A DNA stretch of 64,000 nucleotides, from NCBI RefSeq assembly GCF_000702425.1, contig NZ_JNIE01000002.1, positions 124,001 to 188,000 on the forward strand, given 5' to 3'. The translations under genes and the position numbers were made by a program. Within the stretch, counting starts at the first letter, position 1; the number at the start of each line of letters is the position of its first letter. Of this stretch, positions 9,336 through 19,267 are shown piece by piece. The notes below the pieces were generated by a model that worked only from the letters and a program-made list of their open reading frames with translations, did not search any database and was not told where the DNA came from. This DNA is from Thermocrinis jamiesonii (GTDB taxonomy: Bacteria; Aquificota; Aquificia; Aquificales; Aquificaceae).

Positions 9336-10073
9336 GTGCGCTTAAAAAAGCGATACGGACAGCATTTGTTGGTCTCCCCCGGCGTGGCAAAAAAGATTTT
9401 GGACGTTGCAGAATTAAACGAAGGAGATGTTGTAGTAGAGATAGGTCCCGGCACAGGAAGTTTAACTAAAGAAATCTTAAAGACTTCTGTAAAGGAAATT
9501 CACTGTATAGAGATAGATCCAGATATGATTAAAGAACTGAAAAAGTTGGAAGACAAAAGGTTAAAAATCTATCACGCAGATGCTTCTGAGTTTAATTATT
9601 GCAAAATCGGAAAACAAATAAAGATCTTGGGAAACTTACCATACAATATGGCAACTCTTATAATTGAAAGAACAGTTTTTTGTCACAATTGCATAAATTT
9701 GGCAGTTTTTATGGTCCAAAAGGAGGTAGCAGAAAAGCTCATAGAGGGCACTTCTTGGCTTGGTTGCTTTCTTAAAACCTTCTTCCAAATCACCTATGTT
9801 ATGACGGTGCCACCCAGATTTTTTTTACCACCACCAAAGGTCCAGTCCGCAGTCATAAAGCTCGTCAGAAAGGAAGAAAAATTGAATATAGATTTGAAAA
9901 CATACAAAGCATTTCTGACAAAACTTTTCTCCTTTAAGAGAAAGACCTTAAGGAACAAATTTCCAGAGGATATACTAAAAAAAGCTTTTATAGACCCTTC
10001 AAAAAGGGTTGAAGAACTTTCTTTAGAAGAGATACAAAGACTTTTCTTTGCGTATCAGCTAAAGGAACTCTAA
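9336..10073 (+). CDS. rsmA: 16S rRNA dimethyladenosine transferase (KsgA)
   Basis: Dimethylates two adjacent adenosines in helix 45 of 16S rRNA during small-subunit maturation. The SAM site is VVEIGPGTGSLTKEI, the catalytic NLPYNMATLI is motif IV, and a PPKVQSAVIKL element follows. At 245 residues it is a little shorter than E. coli KsgA (273), as in other thermophiles. The start is GTG at 9336, supported by AAGGAGAG seven to eight bases upstream. Its 3' end overlaps the convergent nuclease gene by 4 bases. Confidence 0.94.
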   Translation: MRLKKRYGQHLLVSPGVAKKILDVAELNEGDVVVEIGPGTGSLTKEILKTSVKEIHCIEIDPDMIKELKKLEDKRLKIYHADASEFNYCKIGKQIKILGNLPYNMATLIIERTVFCHNCINLAVFMVQKEVAEKLIEGTSWLGCFLKTFFQITYVMTVPPRFFLPPPKVQSAVIKLVRKEEKLNIDLKTYKAFLTKLFSFKRKTLRNKFPEDILKKAFIDPSKRVEELSLEEIQRLFFAYQLKEL

Positions 10074-10615
10074 GGTTTATTTACGCTCCAAAATCCTCTC
10101 CCCTCCTCCATGGCTTTCTTTTGGGCTTTGAGAAGTCTCTCTTGATATTTCACGTTTGGTGGGATAGTATAAACTTGTGCCATTCCTTCAAGCAGTAATA
10201 ACTCGTTTAACATTCTGCCGTCCTTAAGCCACACGTAAGCAAGGACTCTACCGTATCTATCTGTAGGCTGGACATCTTGTTCCAAATAGACTACCTCTCC
10301 CTTGGGTAAAAGCTTTTTCGTATATTCAGTAGCCTCTTTTCCCATCCTTAGGATCTCCTTTTTACTCAATCCTGTCCTTTCTGCATCCCTTTCCAACTTG
10401 GGACCTTCCCTACTTTCTGGAGTATCCACCCCTATCAGCCTAACTTTTATCTCCTCCCCATTTTTTAAGGTGCAGGTAAAAGTATCCCCATCTATTACCT
10501 TTACCACCCGACAAGGTATCTTAGCCTCGTTTTCCTCTTTGTTAGCCTTTGTGCTTTCTTTACACGAATAAGAAAACAGAAGAAGCAAAATATAGAATAA
10601 TATAACTGTGCGCAT
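10070..10615 (-). CDS. Exported thermonuclease-like protein (SNase domain)
   Basis: A 181-residue Staphylococcus-nuclease-fold protein. Residues 1-18 are a hydrophobic export signal ending in SYSC; the sequence before C18 is a poor but possible lipobox, so it may be a lipoprotein or simply secreted. The OB-fold carries the catalytic pattern: VIDGDTFTC, then VRLIGVDTPE (Arg and Asp/Glu), then TDRYGRVLAYV (second Arg), ending in GRGFW. The usual role is Ca-dependent cleavage of DNA or RNA outside the cytoplasm. It is monocistronic and converges with rsmA. Confidence 0.85.
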   Translation of the reverse strand: MRTVILFYILLLLFSYSCKESTKANKEENEAKIPCRVVKVIDGDTFTCTLKNGEEIKVRLIGVDTPESREGPKLERDAERTGLSKKEILRMGKEATEYTKKLLPKGEVVYLEQDVQPTDRYGRVLAYVWLKDGRMLNELLLLEGMAQVYTIPPNVKYQERLLKAQKKAMEEGRGFWSVNKP

Positions 10616-10756
10616 TTTCTAGTTATTATACTTGTTGAGTGAGAAAGAGGAAAGGTATAACGCTTTTGGCTTACCTTTATGGCTATAGCGGTTTCAGAAA
10701 AAGCTATGCGCTTAGGTAGTTTCTCATCCGACGTGTTATTTATACTTTATCCTTCT
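10616..10756. other. Intergenic region before the patatin gene
   Basis: A 141-base gap between divergent genes. TATACT at 10741-10746 lies 10 bases before the ATG at 10757 and would give a near-leaderless mRNA; no Shine-Dalgarno is visible. The open frame could be extended upstream to an ATG at 10679, but that adds 26 residues lacking similarity to the family. No RNA structure was recognised. Confidence 0.35.
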
Positions 10757-11509
10757 ATGAAGATAAACTTGGTTCTTTCGGGTGGCGCGGTAAGGGGTAT
10801 AGCCCACATAGGTGTTATAAAAGCTTTGGAAGAGCTTGGTTTTGAAATAGTTGGTGTTAGTGGGGTTAGCGCAGGTGCCTTAGTAGGGGCTTTCTACTGC
10901 GCAGGCTATACACCTGAGGAGATGCTGAAAATAGTAAAGGACAGAGAGTGGATTAGATACATAAAGCCAAGGATTCCCAAACTTGGGTTTTTTTCCCTTT
11001 TAAAAGGAGAAAAGTTTCTCAGAAAATACCTGAAGGTGGATAGGATAGAGGAGCTGAAAAAAGAATTTCATGTGTGCGCCCTTGATATAATTACTGGAAA
11101 GACTATTTACTTTTCGGAAGGTGATCTTTATAGAATCGTTTTAGGAAGTTGTGCTTTGCCCGGCATTTTTGAGCCCGTTAGATACAAACACTTTCTATTG
11201 GTAGATGGAGGAGTTACCAACAACCTGCCTGTGGAACCTTTTTTGAAAAGGGATATACCGGTGGTAGGCGTAGATGTCAATCCCATGGATCCTGCAGACA
11301 GGCCCAAAAATATAGTAAGCATACTGTTGAGGAGCTTTGTCCTTGCGATTAGGTCCAACGTAGAAAAAAGGAAAGAGCTTTGCAACTTTTTAATCGTGCC
11401 GGAGTTGGGAAGATACAGCTTACACAATCTATGGAAGGTAGATGAAATTTATCAACTTGGTTACAGAAAAGGTTTGGAGGTTATGAAAAGATTTATCAAT
11501 GAGCAATAA
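10757..11509 (+). CDS. Patatin-like phospholipase (RssA/NTE family)
   Basis: A 250-residue serine acyl hydrolase. The oxyanion loop is SGGAVRGIAH (residues 8-17), the nucleophile elbow GVSAG has S38, and the catalytic Asp lies in VDGGVTNNLP (D150), so the Ser-Asp dyad is complete. RssA-type members are cytoplasmic or membrane-associated enzymes thought to act on lysophospholipids. The start at 10757 puts the first strand (KINLVLSGG) at the N-terminus as in relatives. It overlaps the MATE gene by 11 bases, so both are probably co-transcribed. Confidence 0.88.
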   Translation: MKINLVLSGGAVRGIAHIGVIKALEELGFEIVGVSGVSAGALVGAFYCAGYTPEEMLKIVKDREWIRYIKPRIPKLGFFSLLKGEKFLRKYLKVDRIEELKKEFHVCALDIITGKTIYFSEGDLYRIVLGSCALPGIFEPVRYKHFLLVDGGVTNNLPVEPFLKRDIPVVGVDVNPMDPADRPKNIVSILLRSFVLAIRSNVEKRKELCNFLIVPELGRYSLHNLWKVDEIYQLGYRKGLEVMKRFINEQ

Positions 11510-12836
11510 ACTTCTCATAGATCCGTCTGAAGGTAGGATTAAAGTTGCCAAAAAGGTTACAAAGCTTGCACTACCTATTATTCTTTCAAACCTTCTTTAT
11601 ACGGTAGAAAGTACGGTTTCTATAGTTTTAGTGTCTGGGCTTTCTTCCACCGCAGTAGCCAGTGTGGGATATTCCGCAAGTATGCTGTGGTTTATCTACT
11701 CCCTCATGGCACTCTCCTATACTGGCACGTCTGTGTTAGTAGCTCAGAGGGCCGGAGCGGGCAAAGACCCTTCTCCTGCCTTTCTATGGGGCTTGATCAT
11801 ATCATTCCTTATAGCCCTACCCCTTACCTTCTTTGGTACAGACCTAACAACCTACTTGATGGTGAAATTTGGCGCTTCTGAGGAAGTAGCCAAACTATCT
11901 TCTAAATACTTAGACCCCATCTTTACGTTCATTACAGTTGGCTTTATCACAGAAACGTTTTATGCCGCCTACAATGGTTACGGAGATACAAAAAGCCCTT
12001 TTAAAGTATCCCTCCTTATGAGCCTTATAAACATTAGCTTTGCCTACCTGCTTATCTATGGCAAATTTGGTTTTCCGAGATTGGAAGTGGAAGGGGCTGG
12101 ATGGGGTGTGGCCCTTTCGGAGATCTTTGGACTTATAGCTTACCTATACCTTTATCTATTCCACAAAAAACCCTTTCCTATTAAGCTTAGCTTTGAAAAA
12201 GATGTGCTTTTTAGAACATTCAGAATAGGCCTTCCCACTGCGCTGGAGAGAGGAATAACCAGTCTGTCCTTTAACGTATTCGTGGGTATGGTAGCAAGTT
12301 TTGGAGACAAGGCTCTTGCAGCGCATCAAGTAGGCCTTAGGGTAGAGAGTGTATCCTTTATGATTGGCTTTGGCTTTATGGTCGCATCCACTGTTGTATC
12401 TGGACAGAACTTTGGAGCTAAAAATTACAGAGGCTTGGAATACGGCATATCCACAATCGCACATCTTACCGCTTCTATAATGGGACTGGTGGGTATATTT
12501 TTGATAGTATTTCCTGCCGAGCTTTCGCAATTGTTTGTGAAAGATAAGGAGGTCATCCACTTGGCAGTTTATTACTTGATAATTGTCGCTCTGTCCCAAC
12601 CTCAGATGGCTTATGCGAGCATATACTCCGGCGCACTAAAAGGCATGGGGAAAACCCAAATTCCCCTTATCATCAACATAACTTCTTTTTGGCTTTTCAG
12701 AATAATTCCATCCTATGTTTTCTTAAAACTCTTTCCTTCCCCTTTGGTCCCTTGGGTTTTTATGAGTATAGAAACTACACTAAGGGCAGCTATATTTTAC
12801 TTTGCTTATAGAAAGACTATTTCTAAGTTAGTTTAA
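11499..12836 (+). CDS. MATE family efflux transporter
   Basis: A 445-residue integral membrane protein with about 12 hydrophobic segments in two related halves, typical of the multidrug and toxin extrusion (NorM/DinF) family, cation-coupled exporters. ALPIILSNLLYTVESTVSIV marks the first helix, and AAHQVGLRVES is the conserved start of the second half's helix 7-8 region. Substrate is unknown. It sits in an operon with the patatin-like lipase and ends 23 bases from the convergent amidase gene. Confidence 0.9.
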   Translation: MSNKLLIDPSEGRIKVAKKVTKLALPIILSNLLYTVESTVSIVLVSGLSSTAVASVGYSASMLWFIYSLMALSYTGTSVLVAQRAGAGKDPSPAFLWGLIISFLIALPLTFFGTDLTTYLMVKFGASEEVAKLSSKYLDPIFTFITVGFITETFYAAYNGYGDTKSPFKVSLLMSLINISFAYLLIYGKFGFPRLEVEGAGWGVALSEIFGLIAYLYLYLFHKKPFPIKLSFEKDVLFRTFRIGLPTALERGITSLSFNVFVGMVASFGDKALAAHQVGLRVESVSFMIGFGFMVASTVVSGQNFGAKNYRGLEYGISTIAHLTASIMGLVGIFLIVFPAELSQLFVKDKEVIHLAVYYLIIVALSQPQMAYASIYSGALKGMGKTQIPLIINITSFWLFRIIPSYVFLKLFPSPLVPWVFMSIETTLRAAIFYFAYRKTISKLV

Positions 12837-12859
12837 TTCTTTTCGTGTGTCTCATTCCC

Positions 12860-13603
12860 TTACCAATCATCAACCGGTATGAGTCTTCTTACCGCCTCCA
12901 CTTTTTTTGTATCTGCCAAGCTTACCAAAATACTTTCCCCTTCTTCGGAAAAGGCCAGCACATTTCCCCATGGGTCGTATATGGCAGAACAGCCTGCGTA
13001 TTCCTCTTCGCCAATTTTCCCCCACGCGTTTGAAAGCAGAAGAAAAGTCTGAAGCTCTATAGCCCTTGCTCTTGAAAGAACCTTTAGATGTTCTTTCCTT
13101 TTTGCACCCCACATAGACGGCACCGCTATGATCTGAGCTCCTTTTTTCCTTAGATCCCACCCCAAACTCGCAAACCTTAACTCAAAGCATACGAGAATAC
13201 CAATCCTTCCGTGCCTTGTTTCAAACACAGGGTTTTCTGCACCAGGAGAAAAATACTTGTTCTCCCTGTAAATAGGAAAGAGTTTTATCTTGTCTCTCCT
13301 TCCCACAAGCTTGCCCTCAGATATTACAAAAGCGGTGTTGTAAAGCTTTCCTTCCCTCTCCTCCGGATACGTGCCCACCAGCGTAAGATTTTTACTCCTG
13401 GACAATTCTTTGAGCTCCTCCACCACCTCTTGGCAGTAAATTACCTGCCTTTTTAGGTTTTCGTAATCAAAACCCAAAAGAAACATCTCCGGGACAACCA
13501 CAAGGGCATCTTCCAAGTGTTTTAAAAAACTCAAAAGTTTATCCTTGTTCTTTTGCACACTGCCAAAGACAACATGCCACTGCAAAACCGCAAGCTTTGT
13601 CAA
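12860..13603 (-). CDS. Nitrilase-superfamily carbon-nitrogen hydrolase
   Basis: Amidase of the omega-amidase/YafV type. The catalytic Glu-Lys-Cys triad is visible as VVVPEMF (E39), GRRDKIKLF (K105) and GILVCFELRF (C138). The open frame runs upstream to 13687 inside moxR, but those residues are low-complexity Gly/Arg and unlike the family. TTG at 13603 gives the natural start (TKLAVLQWHVVFG), overlapping the moxR stop (TTGA), with GGAGGAGG somewhat distant upstream. The product is 247 residues. Substrate is unknown; relatives hydrolyse alpha-ketoglutaramate or deaminated glutathione. Confidence 0.85.
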   Translation of the reverse strand: MTKLAVLQWHVVFGSVQKNKDKLLSFLKHLEDALVVVPEMFLLGFDYENLKRQVIYCQEVVEELKELSRSKNLTLVGTYPEEREGKLYNTAFVISEGKLVGRRDKIKLFPIYRENKYFSPGAENPVFETRHGRIGILVCFELRFASLGWDLRKKGAQIIAVPSMWGAKRKEHLKVLSRARAIELQTFLLLSNAWGKIGEEEYAGCSAIYDPWGNVLAFSEEGESILVSLADTKKVEAVRRLIPVDDW

Positions 13604-14502
13604 GGAGGTGGTACCTCCTCCAGTATAGCCTTTATCAGCTCTTCCCCTTCCACCCCTTCCCTTAAGACCATCCTGTGGGCCAAACAATGAGGAGCTAAGT
13701 CCTTTATATCCTCCGGCACTACATAGTCCCTGCCCCTACAGTAAGCTAAGGCTTTCGCACAGTTTATAAGATGTATGGCACCCCTTGTGGAAACGCCCAA
13801 AATAACCTCAGGATGTTTCCTTGTTCTGGTAACTATTTCAACCACAAACTTTGCTATGTCGGGAGATACGTAAAACTTACTTATTTGATGCATGGTCGCC
13901 AGTATTTCGTGAGGTTTTACCAAAGGAGTTAGCTTTTCCACCTTTTCCAAAGGATTGTCCCCTCTGAGAATGTTAGCTTCTGTTTCCTTGTCTGGGTATC
14001 CGATGGATATTTTCATGCTGAACCTGTCCAACTGAGATTCTGGCAGTGGAAAAGTTCCGTACATCTCTATTGGATTTTGGGTTGCGATCACAAAAAAGGG
14101 TTTTGGCAGTTCGTAGGTAACGCCATCCACGCTAACTTTGGCTTCTGCCATGGCTTCCAAAAGAGCGCTCTGTGTCTTTGGAGTAGCCCTGTTAATTTCG
14201 TCAGCCAAAACTATGTTGTGGAAGATAGGACCATGCTTAAATACAAAGGACTTTTTGGACTGGTCATATACGCTCACACCCAGTATGTCCGAAGGTAAAA
14301 GGTCGCTGGTAAATTGCACACGGGCAAAAGACAGACCTAAAACCTTTGCAAAAGAAAGCGCTAAGGTGGTTTTGCCCACTCCTGGCACATCCTCCAAAAG
14401 CACATGCCCACCCGAAAGAAAGCAAACAAGGACTTTGAGAATCACATCCTCCTTTCCTTTTAATACAGAACTTACCCCTTCAACGATACTTTGAGGATTC
14501 AT
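13600..14502 (-). CDS. MoxR family AAA+ ATPase
   Basis: A 300-residue AAA+ chaperone of the MoxR/RavA class. Walker A is EDVPGVGKTT (37-46), Walker B is VLADEINRATPKTQSALLEAM, sensor 1 is VIATQNP, and the arginine-finger region is ESQLDRFSMKI. The ATG at 14502 is chosen because family members start just before the SIVEGVSSVLKGKED helix. MoxR proteins normally act with a VWA-domain partner, often in the same operon; none is adjacent here, and the only linked gene is the amidase it overlaps by 4 bases. Confidence 0.9.
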   Translation of the reverse strand: MNPQSIVEGVSSVLKGKEDVILKVLVCFLSGGHVLLEDVPGVGKTTLALSFAKVLGLSFARVQFTSDLLPSDILGVSVYDQSKKSFVFKHGPIFHNIVLADEINRATPKTQSALLEAMAEAKVSVDGVTYELPKPFFVIATQNPIEMYGTFPLPESQLDRFSMKISIGYPDKETEANILRGDNPLEKVEKLTPLVKPHEILATMHQISKFYVSPDIAKFVVEIVTRTRKHPEVILGVSTRGAIHLINCAKALAYCRGRDYVVPEDIKDLAPHCLAHRMVLREGVEGEELIKAILEEVPPP

Positions 14503-14510
14503 TAGCTCGG

Positions 14511-14522
14511 TTAATATTTTAA
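14511..14522. promoter_or_regulatory. Overlapping divergent -10 elements between moxR and the wecA-like gene
   Basis: The genes start only 24 bases apart. Rightward TAATAT (14512-14517) predicts a start about three bases before ATG 14527, so that mRNA would be near-leaderless. Leftward TAAAAT (14521-14516) predicts a leader of about 7 bases for moxR. Neither gene has a Shine-Dalgarno. Confidence 0.4.
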
Positions 14523-14526
14523 TGTA

Positions 14527-15582
14527 ATGAAATATCTGATAATAGCTTTCCTTGTAAGCCTTATGCTTAGCTATGCTTTTACTCATTTTAAACATAAACC
14601 TTTGGTAGATACAAGTGAGGGAGTTCAAAAATTTCATCAAAATCCAACTCCAAGGATAGGTGGGTTGGCTGTCTTTTCTGCCTGTGTGGTCTCTGGCTTA
14701 TTTTCAACCATCCTCGGAAAACCTTTTGGAAAAGAATTTTTAACCCTTTTTGCTGTGTCTTTACCTGTCTTTTTAGCGGGTTTTGCGGAAGACATCACTA
14801 AAAAAGTAAGTCCCAAAATTAGATTACTATCCGCCTTTGTTTCTGGGATTTTGGTCGTGGTCTTTCTCTCCGCAGGATTAAAAAGAATAGACGTACCCAT
14901 CCTTGACGAGCTTCTTAAAAACTCTGAGATGTTTTCTCTTTTTTTTACCGCCTTTGCCTTGGCTGGTATGGCTAATGCCATGAACATAATAGACGGCTTT
15001 AACGGCTTGGCTGGTGGTGTATCAATGATTATATTCCTCTCATACGCTTATGTAAGTTTTGTTCTGCAGGATGAGCTTTTGCTTTATCTGAGTTTAATCA
15101 TGGCTTCCGCTATTTTTGGTTTTCTACTTTTGAACTTTCCTTTTGGTAAGATCTTCTTAGGAGATGGTGGAAGTTACTTTATAGGCTTTTTGGCAGGTTT
15201 GGAAGGCGTGCTTTTGGTAAATAAACATCCTGAAGTTTCCCCATGGTTTGTGCTCATGCTTTTGGCTTATCCAGTCTTTGAAACAGTTTTTTCCATTTAC
15301 AGAAGAAAGTTTTTAAGAGGGGGCAGTCCCTTTGAACCTGATGCCATACATCTGCATACGTTAATCTACAAAAGGATCATAAGAAGAAAATACAAAAGAA
15401 CCCATCCGGTAATAAGAAACTCTTTGACCTCTCCCTACCTTTGGAGTTTTCAGATAATGGCGTCTATACCTGCTCTTCTCTTTTGGAGAAACACTATACC
15501 TTTGGTCTTATCCTTCTTAGCCTTTTGTTTTTTCTACCTTTGGTTTTATTGGAGGATAGTTAGATTTAGGCTTAAAATGTAG
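14527..15582 (+). CDS. Undecaprenyl-phosphate sugar-1-phosphate transferase (WecA/TagO family)
   Basis: Polytopic inner-membrane enzyme of the MraY/WecA superfamily, 351 residues with about ten hydrophobic segments. It moves a sugar-1-phosphate, usually GlcNAc-1-P, from UDP-sugar to undecaprenyl phosphate to start surface polysaccharide synthesis. Signatures are FAEDITKKVSPKIRLL, the Mg-binding MNIIDGFNGLAGG, FLGDGGSYFIGF, and the HLHT motif near residue 278. The HLHT pattern favours the WecA/TagO branch over MraY. The next gene kdsB, 12 bases on, supports a role in LPS or O-antigen. Confidence 0.85.
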   Translation: MKYLIIAFLVSLMLSYAFTHFKHKPLVDTSEGVQKFHQNPTPRIGGLAVFSACVVSGLFSTILGKPFGKEFLTLFAVSLPVFLAGFAEDITKKVSPKIRLLSAFVSGILVVVFLSAGLKRIDVPILDELLKNSEMFSLFFTAFALAGMANAMNIIDGFNGLAGGVSMIIFLSYAYVSFVLQDELLLYLSLIMASAIFGFLLLNFPFGKIFLGDGGSYFIGFLAGLEGVLLVNKHPEVSPWFVLMLLAYPVFETVFSIYRRKFLRGGSPFEPDAIHLHTLIYKRIIRRKYKRTHPVIRNSLTSPYLWSFQIMASIPALLFWRNTIPLVLSFLAFCFFYLWFYWRIVRFRLKM

Positions 15583-17506
<1,924 letters not shown>

Positions 17507-17509
17507 TGC

Positions 17510-18535
17510 TTACCTCCTTTCAAGTTCTTCTGCAATAATCTTGGCTATGTTCAAAAACGCTTTAGCAGATTGAGAATCTGGAGAGCTTTCTACTATGGGC
17601 ACTCCACTATCGGAAGTTTCTGAGATTGCAGGCTCTATAGGCACAGAGCCCAATATTTTAAGTCCATAAGCAAGGGCAAAGTTTGAAACCCTTCCTTTAC
17701 CAAATATGTAGTATTTATTGCCAGACTCTGGACAGACAAAGTATGCCATGTTTTCCACCACACCAAGCACCGGAATACCCACCTCTTTGAACATAACCAC
17801 CGCCTTTTTTACATCCGCAAGGGCTACGTCTTGGGGGGTGGTAACCACTATTGCGCCGTCAATTTCCACCGTTTGAGCAAGGGTCAATTGAACATCTCCT
17901 GTGCCCGGTGGTAGGTCCAAAACCAAAAAGTCCAAACTACCCCACTTTACATCAAAAAGAAACTGAGTTAAAGCTTTCATTAGCATAGGACCGCGCCATA
18001 TGAGCGGTGTATCCTCCGATGGGAGCAAAAAGCCTACGGACATTACCTTCATTCCAAAGGCTTCTGCAGGTATAATTCGGTTAAATTTATCCACCTCCAC
18101 CCTTTGATTTTTTAAGCCCAGCATGGTTGGTATGCTTGGACCGTAGATGTCTCCGTCCAAAAGACCAACTCTGTATCCAAGCTTGGACAAGGCAAGGGCA
18201 ATGTTTACCGCTACAGTAGATTTGCCCACCCCACCTTTACCACTGCCGACCACTATTAGGTGTTTGATACCAGAAAGTCTGGTTTTATGAAAACCGGGAC
18301 TTTGGACAGGCTGTCCCATTGGAGCAAATTTTATTTCAAAGTTCTCCACACCCTCCACCTCTTTAAGAACGGTCATAGCTTTGTCCCTTATCTCACTTTC
18401 CAAGCTTTTGTTAGGCAATACAAAAATCAGTTCAAGCTTATCACCCACAAGCCTTATATCCTTTACCAACTCGGAGAGTTTTTTGTTTTCCACCGACTGC
18501 CTTGCCAAGGCTTCCATTATCTCCTTTACTGCCAT
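17510..18535 (-). CDS. apbC: Mrp/ApbC-family Fe-S cluster carrier ATPase
   Basis: A 341-residue protein with an N-terminal MIP18/FeS-assembly domain (1-85) and a SIMIBI P-loop NTPase domain. The deviant Walker A is GSGKGGVGKST (about 97-107), with LDGDIYGPSIPTMLG and LDLPPGTGDVQLT. These proteins carry 4Fe-4S clusters on a dimer-bridging CxxC. Here that site reads YFVCPESGNKYYIFG, so the second cysteine is serine, a variation also seen in some other bacterial Mrp proteins. A Shine-Dalgarno (GGAGGTGTAGT) precedes the start. It leads an operon with the IscS-like gene. Confidence 0.9.
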   Translation of the reverse strand: MAVKEIMEALARQSVENKKLSELVKDIRLVGDKLELIFVLPNKSLESEIRDKAMTVLKEVEGVENFEIKFAPMGQPVQSPGFHKTRLSGIKHLIVVGSGKGGVGKSTVAVNIALALSKLGYRVGLLDGDIYGPSIPTMLGLKNQRVEVDKFNRIIPAEAFGMKVMSVGFLLPSEDTPLIWRGPMLMKALTQFLFDVKWGSLDFLVLDLPPGTGDVQLTLAQTVEIDGAIVVTTPQDVALADVKKAVVMFKEVGIPVLGVVENMAYFVCPESGNKYYIFGKGRVSNFALAYGLKILGSVPIEPAISETSDSGVPIVESSPDSQSAKAFLNIAKIIAEELERR

Positions 18536-18597
18536 ACTACACCTCCGCGTATAAATGAATATAATTTATTTAAAACCACCAACTATGAGCTTTCTCA

Positions 18598-18720
18598 ATG
18601 AATTTGATTAAACTTAAGCGTTGGTTTTATAAGAAGATATACAAGGAAGCTTTTGAGAAGTTCAACTGGGATTTGGATTTAAAAAAAAAAGGTAAAGGAT
18701 CAATGTTTTGTGGTTTTTGA
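18598..18720 (+). other. Probable 5' part of the exonuclease gene in a different frame, ending in an A10 run
   Basis: From ATG at 18598 a frame reads MNLIKLKRWFYKKIYKEAFE and on to FNWDLDLKKK, then meets exactly ten A residues (18681-18690) and stops at 18718-18720. The exonuclease domain starts in the +1 frame directly after the A run (KVKDQCFVVFDTE). In the exonuclease frame a TAA at 18680 blocks any other upstream start. Losing one A or gaining two would fuse the two parts into a protein of about 210 residues. Explanations are transcriptional slippage, a real inactivating frameshift, or a homopolymer sequencing error. Confidence 0.6.
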
Positions 18721-19231
18721 TACAGAAATGTCTCACTCTGATTTCAAAACTGCAAAGATTTTAAGCTTGGGTGCCTTTCGTTTGGAGGGACTAAAGCTAA
18801 AACTTTCTGATCACATAAGCTTTAAAGTTAAAAACTTCATGCAAGACTTAGAAAGCATAAAGGTGCATGGCATATTGCCTGACGAACTAAAAGAAGGCAT
18901 AGAACCGGAAAAAGCCTGTAAAGAGTTTATTAAATTCTCCTGGGACTGCGTGCTCGTGGGCTATTTTACGGAAATAGACGTGTGGGTGATGAGGAGTTTA
19001 ATTAGGGAATCGTGCGGAGGAGTTTTCCGTCCCTACTACATTGATTTGGTAGATCTTTTGGAGATTAGGGATAAAATACCTACCTTAGAGGAGCTTTCCA
19101 AAAGCTTGAACTTGCCCCTTTCAAACTTTCACGATGCTTTGGAAGATGCCTACATAACATCTTTAGCTTTTTTAAAGCTTGTAAAAAAGTATGAGGACCT
19201 TGAGGTAGGAGAGTTGCCCATAAAAGTGTAG
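18710..19231 (+). CDS. DEDDh 3'-5' exonuclease (DnaQ-like)
   Basis: RNase T/DnaQ-fold exonuclease. ExoI is FDTEM (D4, E6 when counted from GTG 18710), ExoII is YFTEIDVWVM, and ExoIII is FHDALEDAYI with the catalytic His and Asp, so all four acidic residues and the His are present. Starting at GTG 18710 would truncate the first beta strand, and there is no Shine-Dalgarno there; the true protein probably begins at 18598 and crosses the A10 run by a frameshift. It may be a polymerase III epsilon-like proofreader or a small repair nuclease. The following gene begins 36 bases later. Confidence 0.8.
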   Translation: MVFDTEMSHSDFKTAKILSLGAFRLEGLKLKLSDHISFKVKNFMQDLESIKVHGILPDELKEGIEPEKACKEFIKFSWDCVLVGYFTEIDVWVMRSLIRESCGGVFRPYYIDLVDLLEIRDKIPTLEELSKSLNLPLSNFHDALEDAYITSLAFLKLVKKYEDLEVGELPIKV

Positions 19232-19267
19232 TGTTATAGATTTTAAATCTTCAGCGATAACTAAGCT

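Noticed and set aside
10679-10756. N-terminal extension of the patatin-like protein
   Set aside because: It lacks family similarity; the Gly-rich loop must be near the N-terminus, and a -10-like TATACT lies just upstream of ATG 10757.
12156-12599. 147-codon minus-strand frame inside the MATE gene
   Set aside because: Lies wholly opposite a clear transporter, and its composition is that of a shadow frame.
12860-13687. Longer start for the amidase at 13687
   Set aside because: The extra 28 residues are Gly/Arg-rich translation of the moxR 3' end and lie before the family's first strand.
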